Origin: Verrucomicrobiia bacterium
GTDB lineage: Bacteria; Verrucomicrobiota; Verrucomicrobiia; Opitutales; Cerasicoccaceae
Assembly: GCA_030425485.1 (NCBI GenBank)
Contig: JAUIAM010000016.1
Coordinates: 17,326 to 81,325 of the forward strand
DNA length: 64,000 bases
Direction: 5' to 3'
Of this stretch, positions 7,825 through 17,509 are shown piece by piece. Position 1 is the first letter of the stretch, and the number at the start of each line of letters is the position of its first letter. The position numbers were made by a program, and so were the translations under genes. The notes under the pieces were generated by a model that saw only the letters and a list, made by a program, of their open reading frames with translations, was not told the DNA's origin and did no database searches.

Positions 7825-8411
7825 GCTGTTTGGGAAGGTTTTTGTGAATTGAGTTGATTCATGGCGGCTTCTGCTCCCACGCGTGCGAGGAGGCGCAGGC
7901 CGCTCAGGTAGTCGGGCATCCGGGCGTTGATTACCGTGCGTTCGCTTTCGGTAAATTTTCCCAGTACCCAATCTTTCAGGTCCATCTCCGGGTGGGCCTT
8001 GCCGCTAATGCCGATGCGGTAGCGGATAAATCCGTCACCGGCATCGCTGAGCAGACTGGCAATCCCGTTGTGGCCACCGGCACTGCCTCGGGTACTCAGC
8101 TTGAGTCGCCCGAGGTCCAGATTGATCTCGTCGTAAACCACGGCGGCCTGCGAGGTGGGCTTGCGGAAGAACCGCAGCCAGGCTCCCAAGGCGCGACCGC
8201 TGTCGTTGACGTAGGTCTGGGGCTTCATCAGGACGATGGTTTGGCCGCCCAGGCTGACTTTAGCGGTTTCTGCCTGGAACTTTTTTTCAAGCTTCCAGCT
8301 TACTCCGCAGTCAGCGGCCAGGGCGTCCAGTACATCGAACCCGATGTTGTGGCGTGTGCCGCCATACTCCGCCCCGGGGTTTCCCAGGCCGACTATAACG
8401 GCGATGGACAT
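7821..8411 (-). CDS. pth: Peptidyl-tRNA hydrolase
   Basis: Pth hydrolyses peptidyl-tRNA dropped by stalled ribosomes to recycle tRNA. The 196-residue product has the family signatures IVGLGNPGAEYGGTRHNIGF, with the catalytic His in TRHNIGF, and the downstream block GSAGGHNGIASL. Asn in the GLGNPG loop and Asp in VVYDEINL are present. It is translationally coupled with rpsF and lies 36 bases after rplY, forming rplY-pth-rpsF-ssb. Confidence 0.97.
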   Translation of the reverse strand: MSIAVIVGLGNPGAEYGGTRHNIGFDVLDALAADCGVSWKLEKKFQAETAKVSLGGQTIVLMKPQTYVNDSGRALGAWLRFFRKPTSQAAVVYDEINLDLGRLKLSTRGSAGGHNGIASLLSDAGDGFIRYRIGISGKAHPEMDLKDWVLGKFTESERTVINARMPDYLSGLRLLARVGAEAAMNQLNSQKPSQTA

Positions 8412-8447
8412 AATCTGTAAAAGAACGGAACGAGGAGGGCCGTGGCC

Positions 8448-9077
8448 TTATTCCTCGGTTTTTGCTTCGGGCTCCTCACCCGCTTCGGCTTCTTCGGCCG
8501 CGTCTTCTTCAGGCTCTTCGACTGTCGGAGCACTGCACATGACGACGACCGTCTCGGGATCACCCTGGTAGGCGACGCCTTCGATAGTGGGGAGGTTCTC
8601 CACGTGGATAGCGTCCCCGATCTCGAGCTTGCTGACGTCGAGGTCGATCTGCTCGGGCAGGTTCTTGGGCAGACACTTGATTTCCACTTCGTGGAGAGTG
8701 ATCTCCAGCGTGCCACCGCCGTTCTTCACGCCTACGGGCGTGCCGTGGGTGTGGACCGGGATGTGTGCGGTGATCTCGTGGCCCGCGGTGAGCTCGAGGA
8801 AGTCGATGTGCTCGAAGCGGTCATTGCGGGGGTTGCGCTGTGTGGCTTGGATAAGGGAGGACGTCTTGCCTCCCTTGTCGTTTTCGAGGGTGACAACGGC
8901 AGTGGATCCACCGATCTCGCGCATGAGCATCTTGAAGTCGCTCTCGGAAACGGCCAGCGATTGCGTGCCGCTTTGTCCGTAGATGACTGCAGGGATGATG
9001 CCCTGTGCGCGCAGACGGCGAGAGTTACCTCGGCCTTTGCCCTCGCGTATGGTTACGGATAGGGTGTGTTCTTGCAT
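8448..9077 (-). CDS. rplY: 50S ribosomal protein L25 (long Ctc form)
   Basis: L25/Ctc binds 5S rRNA in the large subunit. The 209-residue product is the two-domain Ctc form: an N-terminal L25 domain (VTIREGKGRGNSRRLRAQG, IPAVIYGQ), a C-terminal beta domain (about residues 95-185), and a strongly acidic tail rich in Glu and Ala. ATG 9075-9077 gives the family N-terminus (MQEHTLSV); a longer frame upstream is not expected. It heads the minus-strand operon with pth, rpsF and ssb. Confidence 0.93.
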   Translation of the reverse strand: MQEHTLSVTIREGKGRGNSRRLRAQGIIPAVIYGQSGTQSLAVSESDFKMLMREIGGSTAVVTLENDKGGKTSSLIQATQRNPRNDRFEHIDFLELTAGHEITAHIPVHTHGTPVGVKNGGGTLEITLHEVEIKCLPKNLPEQIDLDVSKLEIGDAIHVENLPTIEGVAYQGDPETVVVMCSAPTVEEPEEDAAEEAEAGEEPEAKTEE

Positions 9078-9282
9078 AAATTTTAGCGTTTGCCGGTGAA
9101 CCGGACTTTTAGGGAAACGTAGGAAAGTAGCGGTTGCCCGCCCGAATGCAAGGCTTTGTTTCAGGCAAATGCGGTTGTGTTTCAAGGGCGTGAAATCGTC
9201 ACCGGAAGAAACTTTTCTTAAATTATAGCTTGCCAATAGCGGTCGAGTCGCGTTTTTTCACACGCTTTCCGCTAGTACAGAT

Positions 9283-9348
<66 letters not shown>

Positions 9349-9357
<9 letters not shown>

Positions 9358-9608
9358 AGATTTCCTTTCGGAAACTCTCCAGGCTTCCGATTGGCTCCAG
9401 AGACCCGAGACCACGTTTGGCTCGGGATTTTTTATATCCCGCTGTCAGCAAAGGGTTACAAAACCCACCCGCGCAACCACGGCCACCCCCTCCCCGCCAC
9501 CGGAGAAACCGGCCTGTTAAGCACTTTCCGCCCACCGGCCTCAAAATGGCCATTTTTCTCCGTTTCTCCACCGGAGACCGAAAATAAGTTAACAAGGCAT
9601 CAGCCTCG
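9349..9608 (+). repeat. Left copy of 260-bp direct repeat at tRNA-Asn (attL-like)
   Basis: This sequence starts in the last bases of tRNA-Asn and runs through the tRNA terminator. It aligns without gaps to 59169-59428 with 30 mismatches by direct comparison. The first 33 bases, which include the tRNA 3' end, are identical, as is a block of about 60 bases around the terminator. This is the pattern expected when accessory DNA has inserted at a tRNA 3' end and duplicated flanking sequence. Open frames across it, ending in AARAGIEPATK-like peptides, are not real genes. Confidence 0.85.
9404..9433 (+). terminator. Terminator of tRNA-Asn
   Basis: CCCGAG (9404-9409) pairs with CTCGGG (9421-9426) around a short loop and is followed by ATTTTTT. 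An identical copy lies at 59224-59253 in the second repeat. Confidence 0.75.
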
Positions 9609-9709
9609 CCCGAGCCTGCCTGTTTCGGAAATAGTTAGGGCAGACTCATGTTTTCTTAAGGGAAAATCGCTGGCGAAGCAATTGGAAAGGGTGAAGTGCA
9701 ATGGGATTG

Positions 9710-9750
9710 TTATATAATAAAAATCTCCTTGACGCTCTTTTATTATATAA
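9710..9750. promoter_or_regulatory. 13-bp perfect inverted repeat upstream of PEP-CTERM gene
   Basis: Arms TTATATAATAAAA (9710-9722) and TTTTATTATATAA (9738-9750) are perfectly complementary, with a 15-base spacer containing TTGACG. The right arm ends five bases before the first candidate start codon. It could be an operator or a leader hairpin; the AT-rich arms also contain TATAAT-like sequences. Confidence 0.5.
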
Positions 9751-9755
9751 TAAAT

Positions 9756-10481
9756 ATGCTGCTCATGAATGCTAAAACCCTCCTTACCCTTGTGCTTGCC
9801 ACGGCTCCTTTTGCAGCCTTTTCCGCTACTCTTGCTGAGTACGAATTCGTAGACGGTTCTTTATCCCCTACAACTGAGTCTTCGAGTGTGGAGGCATCCA
9901 ATATCTCAAGCCCCAAAAATTATATAGTTGGTTCCGGCTCGGCAGACAATATGGCCTTCGCTTTGCTGAATGGTGGAAGCCCGTCGTATTCGACCTCTGC
10001 TCAGAATGCCATTACCAACTCGCGGTATATTGAGTTTACTATCACGCCCGTTGAAGGGGAAATGCTCGATATCTCAAGCTTGAGTTTTGATTACGGAGGT
10101 TCTGCGGGGCCCGGTCGTTCCTATACGTCGTATTTTCAGGTTCGTTCAGACATAGACAACTATGCTGCTGAGCTTGGAACGACCGAGGGTTATGCAGTTG
10201 TAGCAGGGGCTCCGACAACGAATACAGGAGGTTCGTTTTCTGTCGATCTCAGTGAACTATCAGAGTTTCAGAATATCAGCACTAGTGTTACTTTTCGTAT
10301 ATATAGCTACATCGGTGATATTTCGGGGACATTTGCTGGAACAGCTGATTCACAGCGTCTGGACAACCTGACAGTTTCAACCGCGATTCCTGAGTCATCC
10401 TCTTCAAGCCTATTGCTTGGAATCGTCTGTATGATGTTGATAGCTGTTGTCCGTCGTAAATATGTCGGATTGAAGGGCTAG
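9756..10481 (+). CDS. PEP-CTERM sorting-domain surface protein
   Basis: The product (about 241 residues) is predicted to be exported and sorted by an exosortase system to the cell surface or matrix. A signal peptide is visible (MNAKTLLTLVLATAPFAAFSA). The body is a Ser/Thr/Gly-rich beta-structured domain with FDYGGSAGPGRSYTSYFQVRSD and RLDNLTVS, resembling extracellular beta-sandwich repeats. The C-terminus has the tripartite PEP-CTERM signal: IPESSSSS, a hydrophobic helix, then RRK. Starts at 9756 or 9765 are both possible; the hairpin just upstream does not decide. It precedes a pseudopilin and a glycosidase. Confidence 0.8.
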   Translation: MLLMNAKTLLTLVLATAPFAAFSATLAEYEFVDGSLSPTTESSSVEASNISSPKNYIVGSGSADNMAFALLNGGSPSYSTSAQNAITNSRYIEFTITPVEGEMLDISSLSFDYGGSAGPGRSYTSYFQVRSDIDNYAAELGTTEGYAVVAGAPTTNTGGSFSVDLSELSEFQNISTSVTFRIYSYIGDISGTFAGTADSQRLDNLTVSTAIPESSSSSLLLGIVCMMLIAVVRRKYVGLKG

Positions 10482-10538
10482 TCACATTCTCGGTTTTTTA
10501 CCCCTTTCCCCCGCCAAAATATCAAATCTAGCATCCGT

Positions 10539-11237
10539 ATGAAGCCGCCTTTATCCGATAAAGAGCGGGTCCGCGCATTTTCCTTGGTGGAACTGCTGGC
10601 GGCAATTGCTGTACTTGCCGTGTTGTCTGTAATTGTACTGACAGCAGTGGGGGTTGTGCGCAGGAATGCAGCCGAAACTCAGAGTGTGTCGAGGCTGCGC
10701 AATCTCGGCAGTGCAATGATATTGTACACACAGGACCATGGTGGCGAACTTCCGGCTCCCTGGGACAGTGTGACTGGGGATTTTTGGAGGCAACAGTTGT
10801 ACGACGAGGGATACCTAGGGGAATCTAGTGCATGGCGCGAAGTCCCCGGACAAAGCGAACCTAGTTATATGAACCACCCGATGCTGAGTTGCCCTATTCA
10901 GGATATGATGCACCCAGATGCGCAACGGACGGATTCTTTCGCTATGAATAGGTTTCTTGGAAAGGTGTCCAGTCCGACGCAAGCTCATGGAGCTGAGCGG
11001 TTGAGCCTAGTCAAGGAACCAGGCCGAACCGCGCTCGTCGGCAATGGTCAATTCAAAGAGCCGCGCAAAACCTATAATTTGGAAATGCATCCTAGTATCA
11101 TGCCAGAAGCGGACGCCCGTGGTATAACTGGAATCCTCTATGCGGACGGTCATGTGGAGCGTATCCCCATTGTGGATGTGCCGACAACGGTCAGCGCAGC
11201 CGACCCAAGTGGGATCACCTTCTGGAAAGGAGAATAA
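10539..11237 (+). CDS. Type II secretion/pilus-like pseudopilin
   Basis: The 232-residue product has a prepilin leader: a charged head ending in RAFSLVELLAAIAVLAVLSV, where cleavage and N-methylation would occur before Phe or after Ala at the FSLVELL site. A long amphipathic helix follows. The globular part has SVSRLRNLGSAMILYTQDHGGELP and ends with YADGHVERIP, the H/DG-type tail motif of the large pseudopilin families expanded in Planctomycetes and Verrucomicrobia. It lies seven bases before the glycosidase gene and probably belongs with its export or attachment. Exact role unknown. Confidence 0.85.
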   Translation: MKPPLSDKERVRAFSLVELLAAIAVLAVLSVIVLTAVGVVRRNAAETQSVSRLRNLGSAMILYTQDHGGELPAPWDSVTGDFWRQQLYDEGYLGESSAWREVPGQSEPSYMNHPMLSCPIQDMMHPDAQRTDSFAMNRFLGKVSSPTQAHGAERLSLVKEPGRTALVGNGQFKEPRKTYNLEMHPSIMPEADARGITGILYADGHVERIPIVDVPTTVSAADPSGITFWKGE

Positions 11238-11243
11238 CTTTTT

Positions 11244-13946
11244 ATGGATCATCTTTTATTTCGTCTGGCACGTCTGTGCTGGGCTATACCCGTATTGTTT
11301 GCTTTGAGTGGCAGAGCAGAAACACCCGTTCCCGATCAGAAAGATGTGGCTGGGTACTTTATCGTACCTCACAGGCTGGAATATCCCACCCCCGGATCAC
11401 CGATGGATCTGTCGGCATTAAACGGAGATATCGAGTCTGAAGGGTTTATCAAAATCCAGGACGGCCATTTCTTTAACAATAGCGGGCGGATCAATTTCTT
11501 CGGCGTAAACCTTACTTTTGACGCAATGTTCCCTGGCCGTGAGGAGGCGGAGGTTCTGGCCTCCCATCTGGCTCGTTTAGGCATCAATTGTGTCCGCATT
11601 CATCACATCGACAAGCGCGACATCTGGGGGGAGCGTGTTAACCACAACTACGATCACTTCGATCCGATTCAGCTTGATCGTTTGGACTATTTCGTGTCCC
11701 GCCTGAAGGCGCATGGCATTTACATCAATCTCAACCTGCATGTTACCTGGTCGTATCGGAAGACCGATGCGTTTGACTATACGCAGTTGGGGCTCCAAGT
11801 GAAAGGCTTGGACCTGCTTGTGCCTGAGCTGATCGCAATGCAGAAAGAATATGCCAGGGCTTTATTGCGCCATGTCAATCCGTACACTGGCAAAACCTAT
11901 GCAGACGACCCGGTCGTGGCTTTGGTCGAGATCAATAACGAGAACGGTGTAGTACGTCAGTTTCTCATGAAGGAGAGGCTGGATAAACTCCCCCCTGAAC
12001 TGCAACCGATTTTTGATGCGAGCTGGCATCAATTTCTTGAAACGAAATACGGTACCTTCGATGATCTGCGAGAAGCGTGGCTGAGCCATGGTGATGATAC
12101 ACCTGTTTTGGCCGAGGCCTGTACGCCATTTGTAAAGAATCAGGGCTGGTATACGCGGCCAGATCGCGACGCACGGGTAGAGCTGGGCGGAGATACCGCA
12201 GTGGTTCGGTTGGATCCGGCATTAGATGGTGAGCCCTTTCACCTTATGCGCTCGGGGCTGGATCTGGTCAAAGGCGAGCGCTACACGCTTGTTCTTGAAG
12301 TCGAGTCGAGTGGTCGGGGAGGTGAATTTGACGTGGCGATTAACCGCGCTCGGGCTCCGTGGAAACGGTTGTCTCCGGTATTTAGGGTTGAGGTGTCTTC
12401 CGATGGTACTCAGGAGATCATCCTTCCGTTTGTAGCTGGCGATGATGTCGAGCGTTATGGGCGAATCGATTTTTCTGACTTTTCAGGAGCTGAAGAATTC
12501 CGGCTCCTTCGTGTCGATCTTTATCAGGGAGAATATCTCTGCGATCCCATAGATGGGTCCAACGCGATTGCGAAGTTGCCTATCCCTTCGGTCAGCAGGC
12601 TCGATACATACCCGAAGGCTGTGAGGGACGATTTGGTTGCGTGGCTATACCAGATTGCGGCTGATTACTGGGAAGAGATGGTCGCCTTTGTCAGGGAAGA
12701 TTGCGGAGTGAAGGTCCCGGTCACCGGGACGCAGGTTGATCATACCTTTACTGCAATTGCTGATTTATATGATTACACGGATCGGCATATTTATTGGAAG
12801 CATCCAAAGTTCCCTAATACCCCTTGGGATCTGAACGACTACTATGTCGAGAATGCTTCAATGGTAACGGCAGATAATGATACTTTCACCCAGACTGCTC
12901 CTACACGTATTGCGGACAAGCCCTTCATCATGTCCGAGTACAACCACCCATTCCAGAATGCTTACAACGCCGAAGCGATCACGATTGGGGCTGCGATCTC
13001 GCGTCTTCAAGACTATGACGGTTTCTTTCTCTTCAACTATCTTAATTCGCTTGATCTGAAGCAGATGAATTTTTTCTCGTCCTTTCATATGGCGGCGCAA
13101 AAAGCGCAGTTCCCTTTTGCCGCATATGTCTTCCGGGAAGGTGTGGTGGATCCATTGACGGCTAAGGTCAGTTTTCCTTTGGGACTTGAGGATGAGTTGG
13201 CGGTGGCTCAACAGCGTAAGTTGTCATCTAATCCCTATTTGAACGGCGTTTATTATCGCAAAGACTCGCCCAATATTCCGTTTCTCCTGCTGGATCAGGC
13301 GCAAGTCTCCGTAGTGCCTTTGCCCGATTCTGCACCGGTCGTGGAGGACATGAATGCTTACGCTATTAAAGATGCAGATACACCGTTGACTTGGCAACGA
13401 GGCACCGACGGTGAGGAAGCATATTTCCGCCTGAACGCTCCGGGGGCCAAAGCTTACATCGGGTGGGCTGACCCCTCGCGTAGTTATCCACTTGGGAATA
13501 TTACGTTGGATAGCGTACGGGCTCCCGGTCGCTATTTTCAGTTCACATGCATCAACCGCGACGGACTGATAGGTGAACCGGGGACGCACATTCTGGATCT
13601 GTTCGGCGGCAGCCATTATAAGGGAAAAGAGTATATAGACTATGAATCCAAACGGGTCGTGGAGCCCGGGGTAGACTCGGAGGGAAAGCAATTGCTCGTG
13701 CATTCCTGGCGTGATGTCCCCGAGTTGATCGAGATTGTGGAAGGCACCATTACCCTTAGAATATCCCCAGAAGCTTCCGTCGATGGCATTCAAGCTTTTG
13801 CTTTGAACGCTTCTGGAGAAAAGGCCCAGCGTATTCCAGTAGAGGTGATGAACTCCAGTACTGTCCGCTTCCGTGCACTTACTGATTACGGAACAGGAAT
13901 ATATACAATAGAAGTGCCCTCAATGCATACAACTAGCCAAGACTAG
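11244..13946 (+). CDS. Secreted GH-A clan (GH5-like) glycoside hydrolase
   Basis: The 900-residue protein carries a signal peptide (residues 1-25, ending GRA) and a TIM-barrel glycosidase of the GH-A clan, most like the cellulase/mannanase GH5 group. The barrel begins with INFFGVNL and GINCVRIHHID. The acid/base candidate is Glu233 in EINNEN (Asn before Glu is the clan hallmark) and the nucleophile candidate is Glu565 in FIMSEYNHP. Between them, about residues 300-430, is an inserted jelly-roll-like domain that may bind carbohydrate. A beta-rich tail follows. It shares an apparent operon with the pseudopilin and precedes a sulfatase. The substrate is inferred only: a sulfated or mannose-containing polysaccharide. 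Confidence 0.8.
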   Translation: MDHLLFRLARLCWAIPVLFALSGRAETPVPDQKDVAGYFIVPHRLEYPTPGSPMDLSALNGDIESEGFIKIQDGHFFNNSGRINFFGVNLTFDAMFPGREEAEVLASHLARLGINCVRIHHIDKRDIWGERVNHNYDHFDPIQLDRLDYFVSRLKAHGIYINLNLHVTWSYRKTDAFDYTQLGLQVKGLDLLVPELIAMQKEYARALLRHVNPYTGKTYADDPVVALVEINNENGVVRQFLMKERLDKLPPELQPIFDASWHQFLETKYGTFDDLREAWLSHGDDTPVLAEACTPFVKNQGWYTRPDRDARVELGGDTAVVRLDPALDGEPFHLMRSGLDLVKGERYTLVLEVESSGRGGEFDVAINRARAPWKRLSPVFRVEVSSDGTQEIILPFVAGDDVERYGRIDFSDFSGAEEFRLLRVDLYQGEYLCDPIDGSNAIAKLPIPSVSRLDTYPKAVRDDLVAWLYQIAADYWEEMVAFVREDCGVKVPVTGTQVDHTFTAIADLYDYTDRHIYWKHPKFPNTPWDLNDYYVENASMVTADNDTFTQTAPTRIADKPFIMSEYNHPFQNAYNAEAITIGAAISRLQDYDGFFLFNYLNSLDLKQMNFFSSFHMAAQKAQFPFAAYVFREGVVDPLTAKVSFPLGLEDELAVAQQRKLSSNPYLNGVYYRKDSPNIPFLLLDQAQVSVVPLPDSAPVVEDMNAYAIKDADTPLTWQRGTDGEEAYFRLNAPGAKAYIGWADPSRSYPLGNITLDSVRAPGRYFQFTCINRDGLIGEPGTHILDLFGGSHYKGKEYIDYESKRVVEPGVDSEGKQLLVHSWRDVPELIEIVEGTITLRISPEASVDGIQAFALNASGEKAQRIPVEVMNSSTVRFRALTDYGTGIYTIEVPSMHTTSQD

Positions 13947-13978
13947 CCTAGTATCCTCCTCTGTTTTGAAAATTTAAT

Positions 13979-15403
13979 ATGAAAACTGTTAGCAACGATG
14001 CAGGTCGGCAGAATGTGCTGATTATTTATACAGATCAGCAACGGTGGAGTGCTTTGGGGGCAAACGGGAATACTCAAATCAAAACGCCGAATCTAGATCG
14101 TTTGGCGAAACGGGGCGTGAACTTTGACCGCTGTTTTGTTCAGAGTCCGGTCTGTATGCCCAGTCGCGTCAGTATGCTTTCCGGACGTTATCCTTCGTCC
14201 CTGGGCATTACACACATGGGGGTTCCAGTCCCTGAAACCTTGTTGACTCTCCCACGGATGCTCAAGCCGTATGGCTATCGCACGGCAAACTTTGGGAAAT
14301 TACATTTTTTACCACACGCGAATCGTGATCACCGTGAGGCACATCCCGATTATGGTTTCGATTGCTTGGAGGTTTCAGATGAGCCAGGTGTTTATGAGGA
14401 TGCCTACCGTGCTTGGGTGAAGGAGGTGGCCCCGGAGCAACTAGACCACCTGAGTGTGGGTCTCCCTCCGGCAACGCGGTGCTGGCAGCAAAACATGGAA
14501 CTGGAGGATACTGTACGTCACCCTTTCGGTGAAAGTCGTGACGATTTCAAGGGGGCGGTGCGTTTTTCTGGAAGCGACGGTCTCACTCATAGTGCATTCG
14601 TCGCATCTCGGACGATCGATTTTCTATGCCAACAGCGGTCGGATGGAGAACCATTTCTCTGTGTAGCCGGTTTCTTTTCTCCACACGCTCCGTGGGTCGT
14701 TCCTCAGGCATTTTTGGACCTGTACGAACCGGAGGAACTTGATCTTCCGGATTGTCCGGATGATGCGGATCTTCTAACCCCCGGAAGATTGAAACGCCTG
14801 CGTTCGGCTAGGCACGGCTACTTCGCAGCCATCTCGGAAGTGGATCACTACGTCGGTCGGATATTGGATACACTCGAAGAACGAAAGCTAGCTGATCGCA
14901 CTATAATCGTATTTACCTCTGATCATGGAGAGTGGCTTGGCGAGCACGGACGTTGGGGGAAAAGTTGCCCGGGTTCTGACGTAGTCAGTCGGGTACCCAT
15001 GATGGTCGTTAATCCCCGTGCGTCGATAGAGGGAGAGCAATGCCATGAAATCATAGAGTCGGTCGATTTGGTGCCATCATTGTTGGAGATGGTAGGAATT
15101 CAGCCTATGCCACAGCTCCAAGGGCTGAGTTTCGCAAGTGCCTTTAGGGCGGGTGGCTTTCAGGGAAAGTCTTTTGCGATGATGGAGTTCAATGGCTGGA
15201 AGAATATTCGCACAGATAGATACCGCTATTTACTTCACCAGGATGGGCGGGAAGAGTTCTGGGACATCGAAGAAGATCCCGGTGAAAGCCGGAGTATATC
15301 CGACGATCCTGCCTATCGAGAAGCATTGGTAGAGCATCGCCACATGATGTTGCAACGTTTGCTGGAGATCGAACGTCCTTTGCCGAGGATTTGGCCCTAC
15401 TGA
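13979..15403 (+). CDS. Type I (formylglycine-dependent) sulfatase
   Basis: The 474-residue enzyme removes sulfate esters, here probably from a polysaccharide breakdown product. The N-terminal metal-binding Asp lies in VLIIYTDQQRW, and the sulfatase signature is CMPSR (Cys59-Arg63) in SPVCMPSRVSMLSGRYPS; Cys59 would be converted to formylglycine by an anaerobic or aerobic maturase not found in the window. Downstream metal ligands are seen in IIVFTSDHGEWLGEHG. No signal peptide is evident, so it may act inside the cell on imported oligosaccharides. The neighbours are a secreted glycosidase and a LacI regulator. Confidence 0.93.
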   Translation: MKTVSNDAGRQNVLIIYTDQQRWSALGANGNTQIKTPNLDRLAKRGVNFDRCFVQSPVCMPSRVSMLSGRYPSSLGITHMGVPVPETLLTLPRMLKPYGYRTANFGKLHFLPHANRDHREAHPDYGFDCLEVSDEPGVYEDAYRAWVKEVAPEQLDHLSVGLPPATRCWQQNMELEDTVRHPFGESRDDFKGAVRFSGSDGLTHSAFVASRTIDFLCQQRSDGEPFLCVAGFFSPHAPWVVPQAFLDLYEPEELDLPDCPDDADLLTPGRLKRLRSARHGYFAAISEVDHYVGRILDTLEERKLADRTIIVFTSDHGEWLGEHGRWGKSCPGSDVVSRVPMMVVNPRASIEGEQCHEIIESVDLVPSLLEMVGIQPMPQLQGLSFASAFRAGGFQGKSFAMMEFNGWKNIRTDRYRYLLHQDGREEFWDIEEDPGESRSISDDPAYREALVEHRHMMLQRLLEIERPLPRIWPY

Positions 15404-15455
15404 GAGCTTTTTTATTTTCCAGCCAGCCATTAATTTTTATCGTATTGATCATCCT

Positions 15456-16496
15456 ATGAGAAAACTCCGACATCCGAAGCAGGCTGAGATTGCACATGTC
15501 GCAGGCGTCTCTCCTGCAACTGTATCTTTGGTATTGCGAGGGGGAACTGGTGCGTCGGAAAAGACAGTCAATCGTGTCCGTGAAGTTGCCGAACAGATGG
15601 GGTATCGGCCAAATGCGCTGGTGCAAAGTATCCGCTCGGGCAAGACACACTCGCTAGGCGTTTTTGTCCCGCCCTATGACTCGCACTGGTCTCAGGTGCT
15701 GGAGGGAATTCACGACTATGCAACATCGGCGCATTATGTCAGTATGCTCCTTTTACATAAAAGTGCTCGGGAGCGAGATGACTCATATGCCTTAGAGCAA
15801 GTCCAGCACGCTCTTGATCGCCGGGTGGACGCGGTCATACTTTGTCCCTATTTTGCCAGTATTTATTCGGAGTTTTTAAACGAGTTTTCCAGGCGTGACG
15901 TCCCAGTCGTTACAATTGGCCAGGCGATGCCTGAGGGTATTGTAGCTGATACTGTGCTCTCGGACCAATCACAGACCGCCATGTATCAGGTCGAGCATTT
16001 AGCAAAGCTTGGGCACCGTTCATTTGCGCTGGTTACAGATTCACAGGGCGTTGGGTGGGCGGACTGTCGTTTGGCAGAAGTCGAGGCCCGCCTTAAGTGC
16101 GTGCCAGGTGCTATATGGAAGATACTACGATGCGCACATGAAGAGCAAAAAGATGACGCCATTATGGATCTGTTAATTAGTCCGAATGCTCCGACTGGTT
16201 TTATCGCTGGAACAGACCGTGATGCCGCTCGCATATATGCAGCCGCGTATAAGACTGGAAAACGCATCCCGAACGACCTGTCTATTGTTAGCGCCGGTAA
16301 TTTAGATTATTTGAGAATTGCTCAACCTACATTGACGACCGTTAGTCACCGAAGCTATGAAATGGGACAACGAGCTGCTGAGTTGGCCATCAATCGTGCT
16401 TCCGGAACCCTGACGGGAAAGCAGCGTATTGAGACCATTCCGGTGAGATTTTGCGAGGGCGCATCGACTGGGCAATCACCTGCCAGACGCACATGA
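15456..16496 (+). CDS. LacI family transcriptional regulator
   Basis: The 346-residue protein has an N-terminal LacI helix-turn-helix (KQAEIAHVAGVSPATVSLVLRG region, residues about 8-27) and hinge (GYRPNALVQSIRSGKTHSLGVF), then a periplasmic-binding-like effector domain. It lies 53 bases after the sulfatase in the same direction, so it is likely the local sugar-responsive regulator of this locus. The effector sugar cannot be read from the sequence. Confidence 0.92.
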   Translation: MRKLRHPKQAEIAHVAGVSPATVSLVLRGGTGASEKTVNRVREVAEQMGYRPNALVQSIRSGKTHSLGVFVPPYDSHWSQVLEGIHDYATSAHYVSMLLLHKSARERDDSYALEQVQHALDRRVDAVILCPYFASIYSEFLNEFSRRDVPVVTIGQAMPEGIVADTVLSDQSQTAMYQVEHLAKLGHRSFALVTDSQGVGWADCRLAEVEARLKCVPGAIWKILRCAHEEQKDDAIMDLLISPNAPTGFIAGTDRDAARIYAAAYKTGKRIPNDLSIVSAGNLDYLRIAQPTLTTVSHRSYEMGQRAAELAINRASGTLTGKQRIETIPVRFCEGASTGQSPARRT

Positions 16497-16526
16497 TAGA
16501 GTGCCAAGTATGTTCAGAGTGATCTG

Positions 16527-17429
16527 TTAGGGAAAGTTGTTAAAGTTCTTCCTGAAGTGGCTGGGTCGAGTGCCTGCCAGACGTTGAAACCATACTACGA
16601 AGTGTGAGTCTGAGCGAAAACCAAGGCGATAAGCGACTTCCTTGACCGGCATGCCGCTGGTGCCCAAGCAATTCTTGGCGAACTCGAGCCGTCGTTGGTT
16701 CCAGTAGTGGCGTGTGGTCATGTTCAGATTTTGAATGAAAAGGCGGTTCAAGTGAGGTTCGCCTATCCGGGTTTCTTGCTCGAGTAATGCCTTCGGAAAT
16801 GCTTCGTCAAGAGGGGCTTGATTTAGCAGACGAACCGCTTGCAGAACGCGGTCGTCATTGGCTCTTTGTATGGACATTTTTGCCCCATGTTTGAGGCGTA
16901 CATGGAGCCATTCGTCAAGCCACTCAAGGAATAGTGACTGTAGTTTCAGGAAATCTCTTAAGCCTGATAGCTGACGTGCGTAGTGTGAGGCCGAGTCTGG
17001 AAAAAGCTTGTGCGAAAGGATACGAAGCCGGTTGGCTTTCGTTTGTAAGCGTGGGCATGTTTTTCCAGGAACAATACCGATTTGGTCTTCGGCAATAAGG
17101 TTCTCGCCTGAGGGCCACTGACACAGAAAGTTGAGAGAAAGGATGTGTGAGTTGGAGGAAAAGTGATGGTTGCAGGGAGTCTTGGGTAGAAACAACCAGT
17201 CGCCCTTTGATCCAGTGCACGGCTTTTGTTTTAAGGGCTGAATGCGGACGTTTCCTTGGCGGATATACCAAACCTTATGAGTAGCCTTTACATTACTCAT
17301 AGTGTCTCTGTTGTGCGCCAGAACAACACTGTCGTATATCCAAATAAGTTCGGTGCGGATGCATGCCCATTCGTGCTGAGATAGCTGAGTCATTGAAGCA
17401 TCCGATGGTTTGGAAGATACAGGATTCAT
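16527..17429 (-). CDS. AraC family transcriptional regulator
   Basis: The 300-residue protein has an N-terminal cupin-like sensing region (KVWYIRQGNVRIQPL, GDWLFLPKTPCNHHF) and a C-terminal AraC DNA-binding domain with two helix-turn-helix units, the second visible as MPVKEVAYRLGFRSDSHFVVWFQRLAGTRPSHFRK. It is divergent from the FAD oxidoreductase with an 80-base gap that must contain both promoters. A later Met (position 17393) is an alternative start. It probably activates the downstream oxidoreductase-transporter-GH130 genes. Confidence 0.9.
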   Translation of the reverse strand: MNPVSSKPSDASMTQLSQHEWACIRTELIWIYDSVVLAHNRDTMSNVKATHKVWYIRQGNVRIQPLKQKPCTGSKGDWLFLPKTPCNHHFSSNSHILSLNFLCQWPSGENLIAEDQIGIVPGKTCPRLQTKANRLRILSHKLFPDSASHYARQLSGLRDFLKLQSLFLEWLDEWLHVRLKHGAKMSIQRANDDRVLQAVRLLNQAPLDEAFPKALLEQETRIGEPHLNRLFIQNLNMTTRHYWNQRRLEFAKNCLGTSGMPVKEVAYRLGFRSDSHFVVWFQRLAGTRPSHFRKNFNNFP

Positions 17430-17509
17430 GTTTAAATTATGTAATTAAAATCGTTATTATGCAATGCTATGTTTTCGACTTAAGTTGGGCTGAAAGAGAA
17501 ATTGTCGGC

